Positions 34,254-41,540 of a stretch of DNA of 48,354 bases are shown here, piece after piece. A program made the translations under genes and the position numbers. The stretch is from Deltaproteobacteria bacterium (lineage in GTDB: Bacteria > Bdellovibrionota_C > UBA2361 > JAGFJO01), in assembly GCA_024102635.1 (NCBI GenBank), contig JAGFJO010000094.1:1-48354 (forward strand), given 5' to 3'. The stretch's first letter is position 1. Every line of letters begins with the position of its first letter. The notes beneath the pieces were generated by a model that did no database searches, was not told the origin of the DNA, and worked only from the letters and a program-made list of their open reading frames with translations.

Positions 34254-35171
34254 ATGAAACGCATAGCAATCACCGGTGCCACCGGCTTCTTGGGACGATA
34301 CATAGTGAGGGAACTTATCCCCTGCTATAGCTTGCAGTGCTGGTATAGGAGGGAGAGCGACCGCAGCGGATTTGAAGGGCTGGAGGGCGACATTCAGTGG
34401 ATTGAAGGACAGCTTGGCGATAATGCCTCCTCTGAGAAGTTGATCGATGGGTGCGACGCTCTCATTCACAGCGCTCTATACCATCCTGGCGGCGGATTCC
34501 GGGGAGGACATGGCGATCTGTTAGATTTTGCGAAGAGAAATATTATCGGCTCTCTTATGCTCTTCGAAGCTGCTCAAAAAGCGTCCCTTTCCAGAGTTGT
34601 CTTTGTGTCGACGTGCGCGGTTCATGAAAAAATTCTCCCGGACCGCCCGCTCGATGAAGCTCATCCGCTATGGGCCACCAGCCACTACGGCGCTCATAAG
34701 GCTGCGATTGAAAAATTTGTGCATAGCTACGGCTTTGGAGCGGGGCTTCCAATCTGCGCTATTAGGCCCACCGGCATCTATGGGATGGCATCCGATCCTA
34801 AGAAGTCGAAATGGTATGAGCTGATCCAACAGATTGTAAATGGAAAGGAGGTTACTTGCAGCAGCGGCGGCAAAGAGGTGCACGCAGCAGATGTTGCAAA
34901 AGCTATTAGGCTTCTTCTGGAAGCTGATACGGCCCACATAACAGGGGAAGCCTTCAGCTGTTATGATCGTTATATCTCGGAGTTTGAGGTGGCAGAGCTT
35001 GCAAAACATATCGCGGGAAGCAGCTCCCGAATCGACGGCATGAAGACTTCACCAAAAAATCAGATCGAGACAGCTAAGATTACAAAGCTCGGTATGACCT
35101 TCGGGGGCGAAGAACTTTTGAAAGAAACGATCACTGCAATAGTTGATAGCATTCGGCGCTCTGACAGGTGA
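34254..35171 (+). CDS. NAD(P)-dependent epimerase/dehydratase (extended SDR)
   Basis: A 305-residue Rossmann enzyme. ITGATGFLGRYIV gives the nucleotide-binding GxxGxxG (Gly8, 11, 14), STCAVHE the catalytic Ser/Thr region, and Tyr145-x3-Lys149 (SHYGAHKAAIEKF) the active site of extended short-chain dehydrogenases. ICAIRPTGIYG is the usual following strand. Such enzymes act on nucleotide sugars or other keto/hydroxy substrates; the substrate is not fixed by sequence. It is divergent from the sensor kinase and convergent with the desaturase gene, with no operon partner. Confidence 0.93.
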   Translation: MKRIAITGATGFLGRYIVRELIPCYSLQCWYRRESDRSGFEGLEGDIQWIEGQLGDNASSEKLIDGCDALIHSALYHPGGGFRGGHGDLLDFAKRNIIGSLMLFEAAQKASLSRVVFVSTCAVHEKILPDRPLDEAHPLWATSHYGAHKAAIEKFVHSYGFGAGLPICAIRPTGIYGMASDPKKSKWYELIQQIVNGKEVTCSSGGKEVHAADVAKAIRLLLEADTAHITGEAFSCYDRYISEFEVAELAKHIAGSSSRIDGMKTSPKNQIETAKITKLGMTFGGEELLKETITAIVDSIRRSDR

Positions 35172-35200
35172 TCACATAAAAGAAGAGGCAGCGTTCCCAC

Positions 35201-36280
35201 TTACCCGCGGTGTGCTGTCAGAGGCGAATCGGACAGGTACCTCTTTCTTACCTCTCGAAAACTTATCAAGCGCTGCTGCTCCTCATCCCACAGTGCGAGA
35301 GACAAAGCCCTGAATCCGCTTAACAGAGTGATGGTATGAGTCTCTTCCTGAAAATGGGGATTGTTGTCGGCACAAGGACGAAGATTATAGTTCGGAATTG
35401 AAGGCATAAGATGGTGAATATGGTGGTAGCCTATGCTGGCTGTAATCCAATCCAGAATCCGAGGAAGCTTGTAGAACGTGCTTCCCTTTATCGCCGCTTC
35501 AAAGTAATCCCAATCTTGATCTTTCTGCCAGTAAGTATGTTCGAACTGATGCTGCATGTAAAAGAGCCAGATTCCAACAGCCGAAGCAACCAAAAAAACC
35601 GGGGCGGCAACCAAGAACACCTTCCAAAAGCCGAATAAAAGCCCTAATAGAACGAAAACCGTCAGGGCAAATGCGTTTGTAATGTAAACACTTCTCTGTT
35701 CCCGTTTAGAGGTTTTCTTTTTATCGAAGACGAACCTGTTCATGCCGAAAAGGAGCCAAAACGGCCCGAATAACAGGAATAGCAGGGGGTTGCGAGCCAC
35801 CCTGAACTTTAATCGCGCCCACTTTGAGAGCCCTAAATACTCCCTAACCGTGTAGAGGTCCACATCACCATGCCCACGGTGGTCGAGATTGCCGTTAGAG
35901 GAGTGGTGAATTGCATGCTGCCGCCGCCAATAATGGTATGGAATGAGGGTAAACAGACTGCAAAGCGTACCTACTGCTTCATTCGCCTTGCGAGACTTAA
36001 AAAACGACCCGTGACCGCAGTCATGCTGGATCATAAAGATGCGCAGCATAAATCCGCCGGCCAGCGACGACAAAAGCAGTGAGAGAAGCAGAGAATAATC
36101 TAGCGACAGGTATGCGGCCACCAAAAGCAGAAAGAATGGGAGGAAGGTGTTCAACAACTGCCGTGTGCTAACCGCTGCATCCGGCTCTTGAAACACGGCA
36201 CACTCTTTAACGGCTTTTTTGAAGTCCGTTTTATTCCTTTCAACGCTTTCACTTCCGGATAACTCTAATTCTGCCGACAT
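35201..36280 (-). CDS. membrane fatty acid desaturase
   Basis: A 359-residue integral membrane protein with the three His boxes of acyl desaturases: HDCGHGSFF (86-90), QHAIHHSSNGN (122-126) and HHIHHLMPSIPNY (about 293-297). Hydrophobic pairs surround them (FLLLVAAYLSLDYSLLLSLL, LLFLLFGPFWLLFGMN, AFALTVFVLLGLLFGFWKVF). The di-iron centre introduces a cis double bond in membrane lipids, which keeps membranes fluid in the cold. I start at ATG 36280 (AGGA 13 bases upstream); ATG 36331 would add 17 residues but has no ribosome site. The DEAD-box helicase lies 90 bases upstream on the same strand, possibly cotranscribed. Confidence 0.92.
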   Translation of the reverse strand: MSAELELSGSESVERNKTDFKKAVKECAVFQEPDAAVSTRQLLNTFLPFFLLLVAAYLSLDYSLLLSLLLSSLAGGFMLRIFMIQHDCGHGSFFKSRKANEAVGTLCSLFTLIPYHYWRRQHAIHHSSNGNLDHRGHGDVDLYTVREYLGLSKWARLKFRVARNPLLFLLFGPFWLLFGMNRFVFDKKKTSKREQRSVYITNAFALTVFVLLGLLFGFWKVFLVAAPVFLVASAVGIWLFYMQHQFEHTYWQKDQDWDYFEAAIKGSTFYKLPRILDWITASIGYHHIHHLMPSIPNYNLRPCADNNPHFQEETHTITLLSGFRALSLALWDEEQQRLISFREVRKRYLSDSPLTAHRG

Positions 36281-36369
36281 AATTCGCTTGCCATCCTGCC
36301 ACGATAGCCTATTTCCATTTATCTCTCGCATATTATCGTAAGCCGATGCGATTGTTCAACCTATCAAGG

Positions 36370-37593
36370 TCAAGCCCCTGTTGCATGAAAGGCCTGCCCC
36401 CCTCTTCGGGCAAAATGCCGTCCCCTGGACCGGCCACCCGGCCCTTGCCGCCTGGCAGCGCCATTACGCCTGTTTCCTGCATTACCGCCTAAACCCGCAG
36501 CGCTCGGCTGATCTTTGCCGCCCATCAACCTTTCGATGCTGGCCCACAGGCTATAATCGCCCGGCGTAATCATACAAACGGACTCTCCGCTCCGGCCCGC
36601 CCGTCCAGTGCGGCCAATGCGGTGCAAATAATCCTCGGCAGCCATCGGCAAGTCAAAGTTAATTACGTGCTCGATTCTAGGGATGTCGATTCCCCTAGCG
36701 GCGATATCAGTAGCTACCATTACCCGATACTTTGCCGAGCGGAAGCCGCTAATGGCTGCCCTGCGCTGTCCCTGGTTGCGGCCGCCGTGCATTCTACAAA
36801 CAGAGACTCCCTTTGCCTCAAGAAACAGAGCCAGCCTGTCGGTACGATGCTTTGTGCGAGCAAAGATCAATATTGAACCGGATCTACTGTTAACCTCGTG
36901 CATCAACTTATCGCGCTTGTCGGCGTCTTTGACTTTGATCACAGACTGCGTGACTGTAGCAATGGGTTCGGTTGTCGGCCCCGCGGAAACTCTATGCGGT
37001 GTGCGCATCCACTTTTTGGTTAGATCGTTGATGTTTGAGGGAAATGTCGCGCTGAATAGCAAGGTCTGCCGCTGCGAAGGAAGAGCGGCACGAATCGCCT
37101 CAAGTTGAGGCGCAAAGCCCATGTCCATCATTCGGTCTGCCTCATCAAGAACAACAAAGACAGTGCGGCTAAGCAGGGACTTGTTGTGCCGCAGATGGTC
37201 GACCAGCCTTCCCGGGGTAGCAACGATAAGCTGCGGACGACGGCTTAGTGCACGGTGCTGCTGCTGCATTGAAAGGCCTCCTACAACTAGAGCCGAACTC
37301 ACTCGCGAAAAGGACGCCAGCTCACGCAGCACTCCCTCAATCTGAATCGCGAGCTCACGGGTTGGCGCGATTACTAACGCTTGCGCAGAAGAATCTGCAA
37401 TCAGCGTCTGCATCAGTGGAATACCGAAGGCACAGGTTTTGCCTGTCCCGGTTTGCGAGGATGCAATCAGATCGCTTCCATTCAGCAGCAGGGGGATGGC
37501 CTGTTCCTGGATCGGTGTAGGCGCTGCGTATTTCATCTTGCTAAGTGCCCGCAGCAGTTCGCTGCAGATCTTAAAATCTTCAAATTTTGACAT
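36370..37593 (-). CDS. DEAD-box ATP-dependent RNA helicase (RhlE-like)
   Basis: A 407-residue helicase with complete motifs: Q motif PTPIQEQAIP, I ASSQTGTGKT, Ia PTRELAIQ, Ib TPGRLVDH, II VLDEADRMMD, III SATFPS, IV ILIFARTKHR, V VATDIAARGIDIP and VI HRIGRTGRAGRSG. A Gly/Arg-rich tail (NRRNGAARRQGPGGRSRGRH) probably binds RNA. The core is nearest to the RhlE/CsdA group that remodels structured RNA and ribosomes, commonly induced by cold. AGGAAAAAC lies just before the ATG, and a perfect palindrome sits 13 bases upstream of the start, possibly controlling expression. Confidence 0.94.
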   Translation of the reverse strand: MSKFEDFKICSELLRALSKMKYAAPTPIQEQAIPLLLNGSDLIASSQTGTGKTCAFGIPLMQTLIADSSAQALVIAPTRELAIQIEGVLRELASFSRVSSALVVGGLSMQQQHRALSRRPQLIVATPGRLVDHLRHNKSLLSRTVFVVLDEADRMMDMGFAPQLEAIRAALPSQRQTLLFSATFPSNINDLTKKWMRTPHRVSAGPTTEPIATVTQSVIKVKDADKRDKLMHEVNSRSGSILIFARTKHRTDRLALFLEAKGVSVCRMHGGRNQGQRRAAISGFRSAKYRVMVATDIAARGIDIPRIEHVINFDLPMAAEDYLHRIGRTGRAGRSGESVCMITPGDYSLWASIERLMGGKDQPSAAGLGGNAGNRRNGAARRQGPGGRSRGRHFARRGGQAFHATGA

Positions 37594-37605
37594 GTTTTTC
37601 CTATT

Positions 37606-37622
37606 GCGATCTTCAAGATCGC
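37606..37622. promoter_or_regulatory. perfect 17-base palindrome before the helicase gene
   Basis: GCGATCTT-C-AAGATCGC is perfectly symmetric and lies 13 bases upstream of the helicase start, directly before its ribosome site. It could be an operator, or an mRNA hairpin that melts or opens with temperature or RNA binding. Confidence 0.4.
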
Positions 37623-37942
37623 TATTTCTGATAGATTACGCTTGGTGTTTCCGGCCGGGTGTTTTGGAGCCTACGGCAGCAACAATATTCGTAATGAGCC
37701 TTAATTAAGCTCAGTCCAACACCACCGGTAGATCGAATTATCTGGCAGGGATGGGCGGTCTATCGCCGCATAACAATAAACATAGTATCACGCAGCGACA
37801 CTTTGTGAAAGCTGTTGGTAAATAATCCCTCATTTAGCCAATCACACGAAATCACATACTTATATTTCGCGTGAGAGGCGTCATGAACGCACTAACAAAG
37901 AGAGTGTATCCTGAGCGTCGAGTTTTTAAAGGAGCACCCACA

Positions 37943-38629
37943 ATGAGATTCGGATCAACTTTCAATGTTGTTTTGGCAGCCGCCTTTTTTTGCATTACAC
38001 ATTATCCAGCACCGGCAGAAGCGCAGCGCGAAGGAAAGGTAACCAGCCGCCCCTGCCCGCATAGCTGCAAAACTGCCGGATTGGCTGACAAGGATTGCCG
38101 CGATTGGCGCGAAGGTAATACCTGTTTCGTAGAGGATCTGACTAAGAGTTCTATCTCTGACTCAAGAGCTCAGCTGCGACGCGAGAGGCAAGCGGCCTCG
38201 GGGCCCGGATGTGAAGATGTAAGACGTTCGGAGGTTCGGCAGCCTAGCATAAAAATTGAGGATACCAGCCGGAGCAGCGGAGGCTTTTTCGATGCAGGCG
38301 AAAGAAAGATCTTCGGTGCCGTGGAAGGCAGCTGCTTATCGGAAACCGGGCTATACGAAGATGGACGTAAAGTAGAAGACATCCCAGTTTCAACCGACCC
38401 CACTTTTCACCGCTTTGAATTTGAGGTTGAGGCGGATGCTGATAGTGAGTACGAGGTAAGGGCATATAACATATTTGGGGAACGCGATATCGTAGCGTTT
38501 GGGAATGAAGCAAGAGCGAGATTCTCGGACCGCTACTATAACGATCGATCATACGATAGACGATCTGATTCCTACGACTACTACGATGAGCCAAGGCGCA
38601 GTAGGGACGATGACTACTATCGGCGTTAG
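37943..38629 (+). CDS. secreted protein with the CPxxC-KDC-DLTK motif and Tyr/Arg/Asp-rich tail
   Basis: A 228-residue protein with signal peptide (FNVVLAAAFFCITHYPAPAE, cleavage near AEA). CPHSCKTAGLADKDC and CFVEDLTKSS match the small protein at 24925, sharing the motif CPxxC-x3-GL-x2-KDC. The middle (about 105-185) is beta-like: FDAGERKIFGAVEGSCL and FEVEADADSEYEVRAYN look like an Ig-type fold. The tail is rich in Tyr, Arg and Asp (YYNDRSYDRRSDSYDYYDE), as in adhesive or mineral-binding proteins. AAAGGAG eight bases upstream fixes ATG 37943; the longer frame from 37871 lacks a ribosome site. Function unknown. Confidence 0.75.
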   Translation: MRFGSTFNVVLAAAFFCITHYPAPAEAQREGKVTSRPCPHSCKTAGLADKDCRDWREGNTCFVEDLTKSSISDSRAQLRRERQAASGPGCEDVRRSEVRQPSIKIEDTSRSSGGFFDAGERKIFGAVEGSCLSETGLYEDGRKVEDIPVSTDPTFHRFEFEVEADADSEYEVRAYNIFGERDIVAFGNEARARFSDRYYNDRSYDRRSDSYDYYDEPRRSRDDDYYRR

Positions 38630-38673
38630 ACCAGAGCGTTAACGCTGCGCTGGAAATTTCTTCGGCATCGCGC

Positions 38674-38910
38674 ATGAAGGGCACAGCGCTAACGACCTAC
38701 AGGCAGTGGACTAACGGCCCCCGTGCATATCACTCTGAATTTCAGGGCAAAGGAGTTGAGCTTCTCGGTTACTACCTCTACGCTTCGGGGGACACTCCCG
38801 CAGGAGTCGCCGGGATATACCGACTTGAAGGAGAGCCGGATAGGGTATGGATGGGGTGGTTCGGAGTGAAGCCGGAGTTTCGCAAGAGCACACTCGAAAA
38901 AGAATCTTGA
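38674..38910 (+). pseudogene. truncated GNAT acetyltransferase
   Basis: A 78-codon frame ends with VAGIYRLEGEPDRVWMGWFG then VKPEFR, the beta4 strand and start of the acetyl-CoA loop of GNAT N-acetyltransferases (normally followed by RGxGxG). After PEFR only KSTLEKES remains, so the CoA-binding loop and the C-terminal half are missing. The N-terminus also looks short. It is a remnant, most likely caused by deletion. Confidence 0.65.
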
Positions 38911-38961
38911 AAGAACCTATGAGTTGCCGCTGGCCGGCGGCGGGGCCTAATGACCGGCCAT

Positions 38962-39007
38962 AAAAAGAGAAACGCGTTACCCTTGCCCCACGGCAGAGAG
39001 TAACGCG
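38962..39007 (-). terminator. intrinsic terminator of the KGKG-tailed gene
   Basis: On the minus strand CGCGTTAC (39007-39000) pairs with GTAACGCG (38980-38973) and is followed by TTTCTCTTTTT (38972-38962). It begins 22 bases after the stop of the gene at 39030-39452. Confidence 0.82.
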
Positions 39008-39029
39008 GCTATTGGGAGCAGTGGATAAA

Positions 39030-39452
39030 CTATGATTCTTTATTTTTCCCTTTGCCTTTACCCTTGCCTTTCCCCTTCTCTCCGCTATTTCGGCGGTCTT
39101 TAATCGCGTCGCGGCAAGTTTTGTTGTCGCTTTCGATCGCGAGCCTAGCTGCTTCATCTACTAATGAAAACTTCTTAAGGGCGTTTATAAGATGGGCAAC
39201 GCAGGAACGATACTTACCGTAATTGCGCGCATCATCGCAGCTGCATTCTTCCGCGATTGCAGCTCGAAGCTCTTCAAGCGAAATTGGAGTTTTAGTGCAG
39301 CCAGGATTTGCCGCCTCGCAGGTGGTCTTACATTCGGATACGCAAGTTTCAAGCGCTGTTTTCTGTTCATCTGTGCAGGTCTCCTGAGCGGAGGCCGCCG
39401 CAGGCAATGTCAGAAACGCCGCAGCCATAAGGCTAAGTGTGACCTTGTTCAT
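39030..39452 (-). CDS. small secreted Cys-rich protein with KGKG tail
   Basis: A 140-residue protein with signal peptide MNKVTLSLMAAAFLTLPAAA (cleavage near ASA). The mature part has about nine Cys in a helical pattern (CTDEQKTALETCVSEC, CEAANPGC, EECSCDDARNYGKYRSCVAH), suggesting stacked disulfide-linked helices. It ends in a Lys/Gly repeat GEKGKGKGKGKGKNKES, positively charged and probably disordered. GGGAGT six bases before the ATG. A strong terminator follows. No family is recognised; it may bind polyanions or a surface. Confidence 0.75.
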   Translation of the reverse strand: MNKVTLSLMAAAFLTLPAAASAQETCTDEQKTALETCVSECKTTCEAANPGCTKTPISLEELRAAIAEECSCDDARNYGKYRSCVAHLINALKKFSLVDEAARLAIESDNKTCRDAIKDRRNSGEKGKGKGKGKGKNKES

Positions 39453-39980
39453 ACCAACTCCCTAAAAGTTTCTTGATGCCAAATTGCTCACTTCCTTTAT
39501 TCTCGCCATCAACGGCGTTGCCGCCAAGACGGTAATACTACTCAAACTAAGCAACCATGCAAAGCATTGAAACAAGGTGGTATTTAAACCCAATTGGTGT
39601 CAATGCGCAGGGCCTCTATAGACGATGCAAAATCCGTTCCGGCCACCGTTTAAACGTTATGTAGCTATTGTCCCCGATTTTGGGGATTAGGGAGGCATGG
39701 CGTCCGTTCAACTTAAAAATCCCCTAGATGCTGAGCAGCAACCACTCAGCAATCTTAAAACCAATTCCTATCAGCAATCCGAATCCACTTGCATAGAAGT
39801 AGATATACACTCCTCCGCCGGTCACAAGGATGCCTGCTACCTCAGTCTATACATCGAAACAGAGGTAACCTAATGCTTTTTGATCTCGCCAATCTCTGCT
39901 TACTAGCGGGGATCACTGTGAAAGAATGTGGCACGATTGATGATACTTCAATTTATTGGAAATTTATTAGACGAGGCAAA
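39453..39980. other. 528-base gap with two possible coupled micro-ORFs
   Basis: No normal gene is present. Two short plus-strand frames are noted separately (39697-39873 and 39873-39986). Otherwise the segment has a small CCCC-GATTTT-GGGG hairpin near 39672-39685 and no terminator or repeat. It also carries the promoter of the KGKG-tailed gene. Confidence 0.35.
39697..39873 (+). CDS. possible 58-residue small protein
   Basis: ATG 39697 follows GGGAGG, though with only one base of spacing. The product (MASVQLKNPLDAEQQPLSNL and later CIEVDIHSSAGHKDACYLSL) has a balanced, non-repetitive composition. Its stop overlaps the start of the next small frame as TAATG. No homology is recognised. Confidence 0.3.
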   Translation: MASVQLKNPLDAEQQPLSNLKTNSYQQSESTCIEVDIHSSAGHKDACYLSLYIETEVT

Positions 39981-39986
39981 TCATAA
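39873..39986 (+). CDS. possible 37-residue small protein, coupled to the previous frame
   Basis: The ATG overlaps the previous stop (TAATG), and GAGG lies 8-9 bases upstream. The product begins MLFDLANLCLLAGITVKECG, possibly a short hydrophobic peptide. Its end overlaps the convergent flavin reductase-like gene by 6 bases. Low confidence. Confidence 0.25.
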   Translation: MLFDLANLCLLAGITVKECGTIDDTSIYWKFIRRGKS

Positions 39987-40538
39987 ATTCTCGGGATTGA
40001 AGCGGGAAGCCAAGTTCATCGTTCCGCCCGATAGCATGAATCTTCCCTCACCTCGGTAATGAATGGTTTGTGGATATTTCGGTGAAATGGCAACCTCGGC
40101 ATGTACTACTTCGAAGAGAAAAAAATTGTACTCGTCTATCAGCCTAGAGTCGTAAAGCTTGCATTCAAAATTCGCAAAACACTCCTTTATTCCCGGCGCT
40201 GCAACCTTCTTTGATCTCTGCGGGGTCAACCCGAACTTTTCAAACTTATTAATCTCTCGCCCCGTACAGTTTCCAATATCAACCACCTGTGCCGCCAATT
40301 TTTTAGCCGGGAGATTAATTACACAGCTCTTACTTTTCCTTATCAGCTCGAAGCTATAGTTCAATGAACTAATGACACACCCGATTAAGGAAGGCGTAAA
40401 CTCCATCGGCGTGTACCAGCCCATGGTCATAATGTTGCGAACTCCTTTCCACTTGCTGCTGACTAAGACAGCGGGCCCAGGTTCTAGGTAGCGGCGAATT
40501 TCTGCAGTCGGGAAGGATCTTTTTATTATAGCGGCCAT
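39981..40538 (-). CDS. flavin reductase-like FMN-binding protein
   Basis: A 185-residue split-barrel protein of the flavin reductase / DIM6-NTAB family. PAVLVSSKWKGVRNIMTMGW is the typical FMN-binding opening, followed by PSLIGCVISSLNYSFELIRK, SKSCVINLPA and FANFECKLYD. These proteins bind FMN and reduce flavins or act as flavoprotein oxidoreductases; partner proteins are not evident. Length is normal. It is divergent from the collagen-like gene. The ATG has no strong ribosome site. Confidence 0.88.
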   Translation of the reverse strand: MAAIIKRSFPTAEIRRYLEPGPAVLVSSKWKGVRNIMTMGWYTPMEFTPSLIGCVISSLNYSFELIRKSKSCVINLPAKKLAAQVVDIGNCTGREINKFEKFGLTPQRSKKVAAPGIKECFANFECKLYDSRLIDEYNFFLFEVVHAEVAISPKYPQTIHYRGEGRFMLSGGTMNLASRFNPENL

Positions 40539-40630
40539 AAAGCATGTTTATTTGAGGGCTCAGGGATCCAATAGACCAGGATCAATTTATAGTATACCTT
40601 CGACTACCTAAGAGCCTTGGAGATAACGCT

Positions 40631-41238
40631 ATGAATAAAAAACGCTTCTATTTGCCCTGCTCCCTCTAGCAAGCTTAATAATTGCACCATATTCCGATTA
40701 TGCGAGTGCCGAAACGATCTGCCTTAAATCACGGCCAAAAAACAATAAGATAGTAAACAAAAGTGCAACTGTAGCAGACGGTGCCAAGTGCCCGAAAGGA
40801 TTTAAGCCTCTCTTTAGTTCTTCCTCTTTGACTACTACCTTGAGCGGTCCGGTCGGGCCACAAGGACCTCAAGGACAAGCCGGCGCTACAGGTCCGCAGG
40901 GACCTCAAGGACCAGCCGGCGCTACCGGGGCAACTGGCGCACAAGGTCCAGTTGGACCTTCAGGAGTTGCAAACCTTGTCGTGGCAACAGGTCAGTCAGC
41001 TGCTACAAATTCAACTTCACCTAAGAATGCCAGAGCGGACTGCCCCCCCAATACATCGTTGATTACCGGCTCGGGAGGCGTATACGGCGGTCTTGCAGAG
41101 ATCTTCGACGGACCGGTGGCAATCAGCTACGCAGCACCCGTTGTATTCTCAAACAGTTTTCATGTGCGCGCCTATGAAACTACTGCAACGTCATCTAACT
41201 GGTTCATCATAGCATTCGCACTTTGCAGACCTAATTGA
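40631..41238 (+). CDS. secreted collagen-like (G-x-y) protein, signal peptide out of frame at an A6 tract
   Basis: From 40639 one frame encodes a signal-like stretch ([20 protein letters not shown], cleavage near ASA), a short Cys region, about 13 collagen-like Gly-x-y triplets ([18 protein letters not shown] and on) and a globular end with two Cys. The only good start, ATG 40631 with GGAG upstream, is in another frame: the ATG frame stops at 40667-40669. Adding one A to the six-A tract at 40637-40642 restores [20 protein letters not shown] exactly. So this is either a natural frameshift (phase variation or slippage) or a sequencing error. Triple-helical repeats suggest trimeric surface stalks. 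Confidence 0.75.
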
Positions 41239-41540
41239 AGGGATAGTCCTAGTCATTTTTGCGGACCTATATCGCGCGTGCCACATACTCGCTGCTAAAA
41301 GGTGGAGTTTCGGATCCATAGCGCCTCTATAACCACTGGTTTCTACAGGTAAGATCTTGAACTCACTACCGACTCGCTCACAGTAGCTCGAAGCTACATT
41401 TGGCCTCTGCCAATTTCAGTATAAGTACCGTGTAAGAATTCAATAAGTTAAGTTCGGGGACACATAGCTCCGAATCGGCAACAAAGCCAGGAACACTTCT
41501 TGCCTCTCCCAACAAGCCTACCACGAAAGCAGGAGATGTC
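41239..41540. other. 302-base gap, nothing identified
   Basis: No gene, repeat or convincing terminator is seen between the collagen-like gene and the metalloprotease. The segment must contain the promoter of the protease, but no clear -35/-10 pair is visible. Confidence 0.4.

Noticed and set aside
37871..37942. Longer start for the Cys-motif protein
   Set aside because: No ribosome site before 37871, and the extension would displace the signal peptide from the N-terminus; AAAGGAG supports 37943.
40850..40970. Repeated GGACCTCAAGGACC-like units
   Set aside because: They encode collagen-like Gly-x-y triplets and have no spacers; not a CRISPR array.
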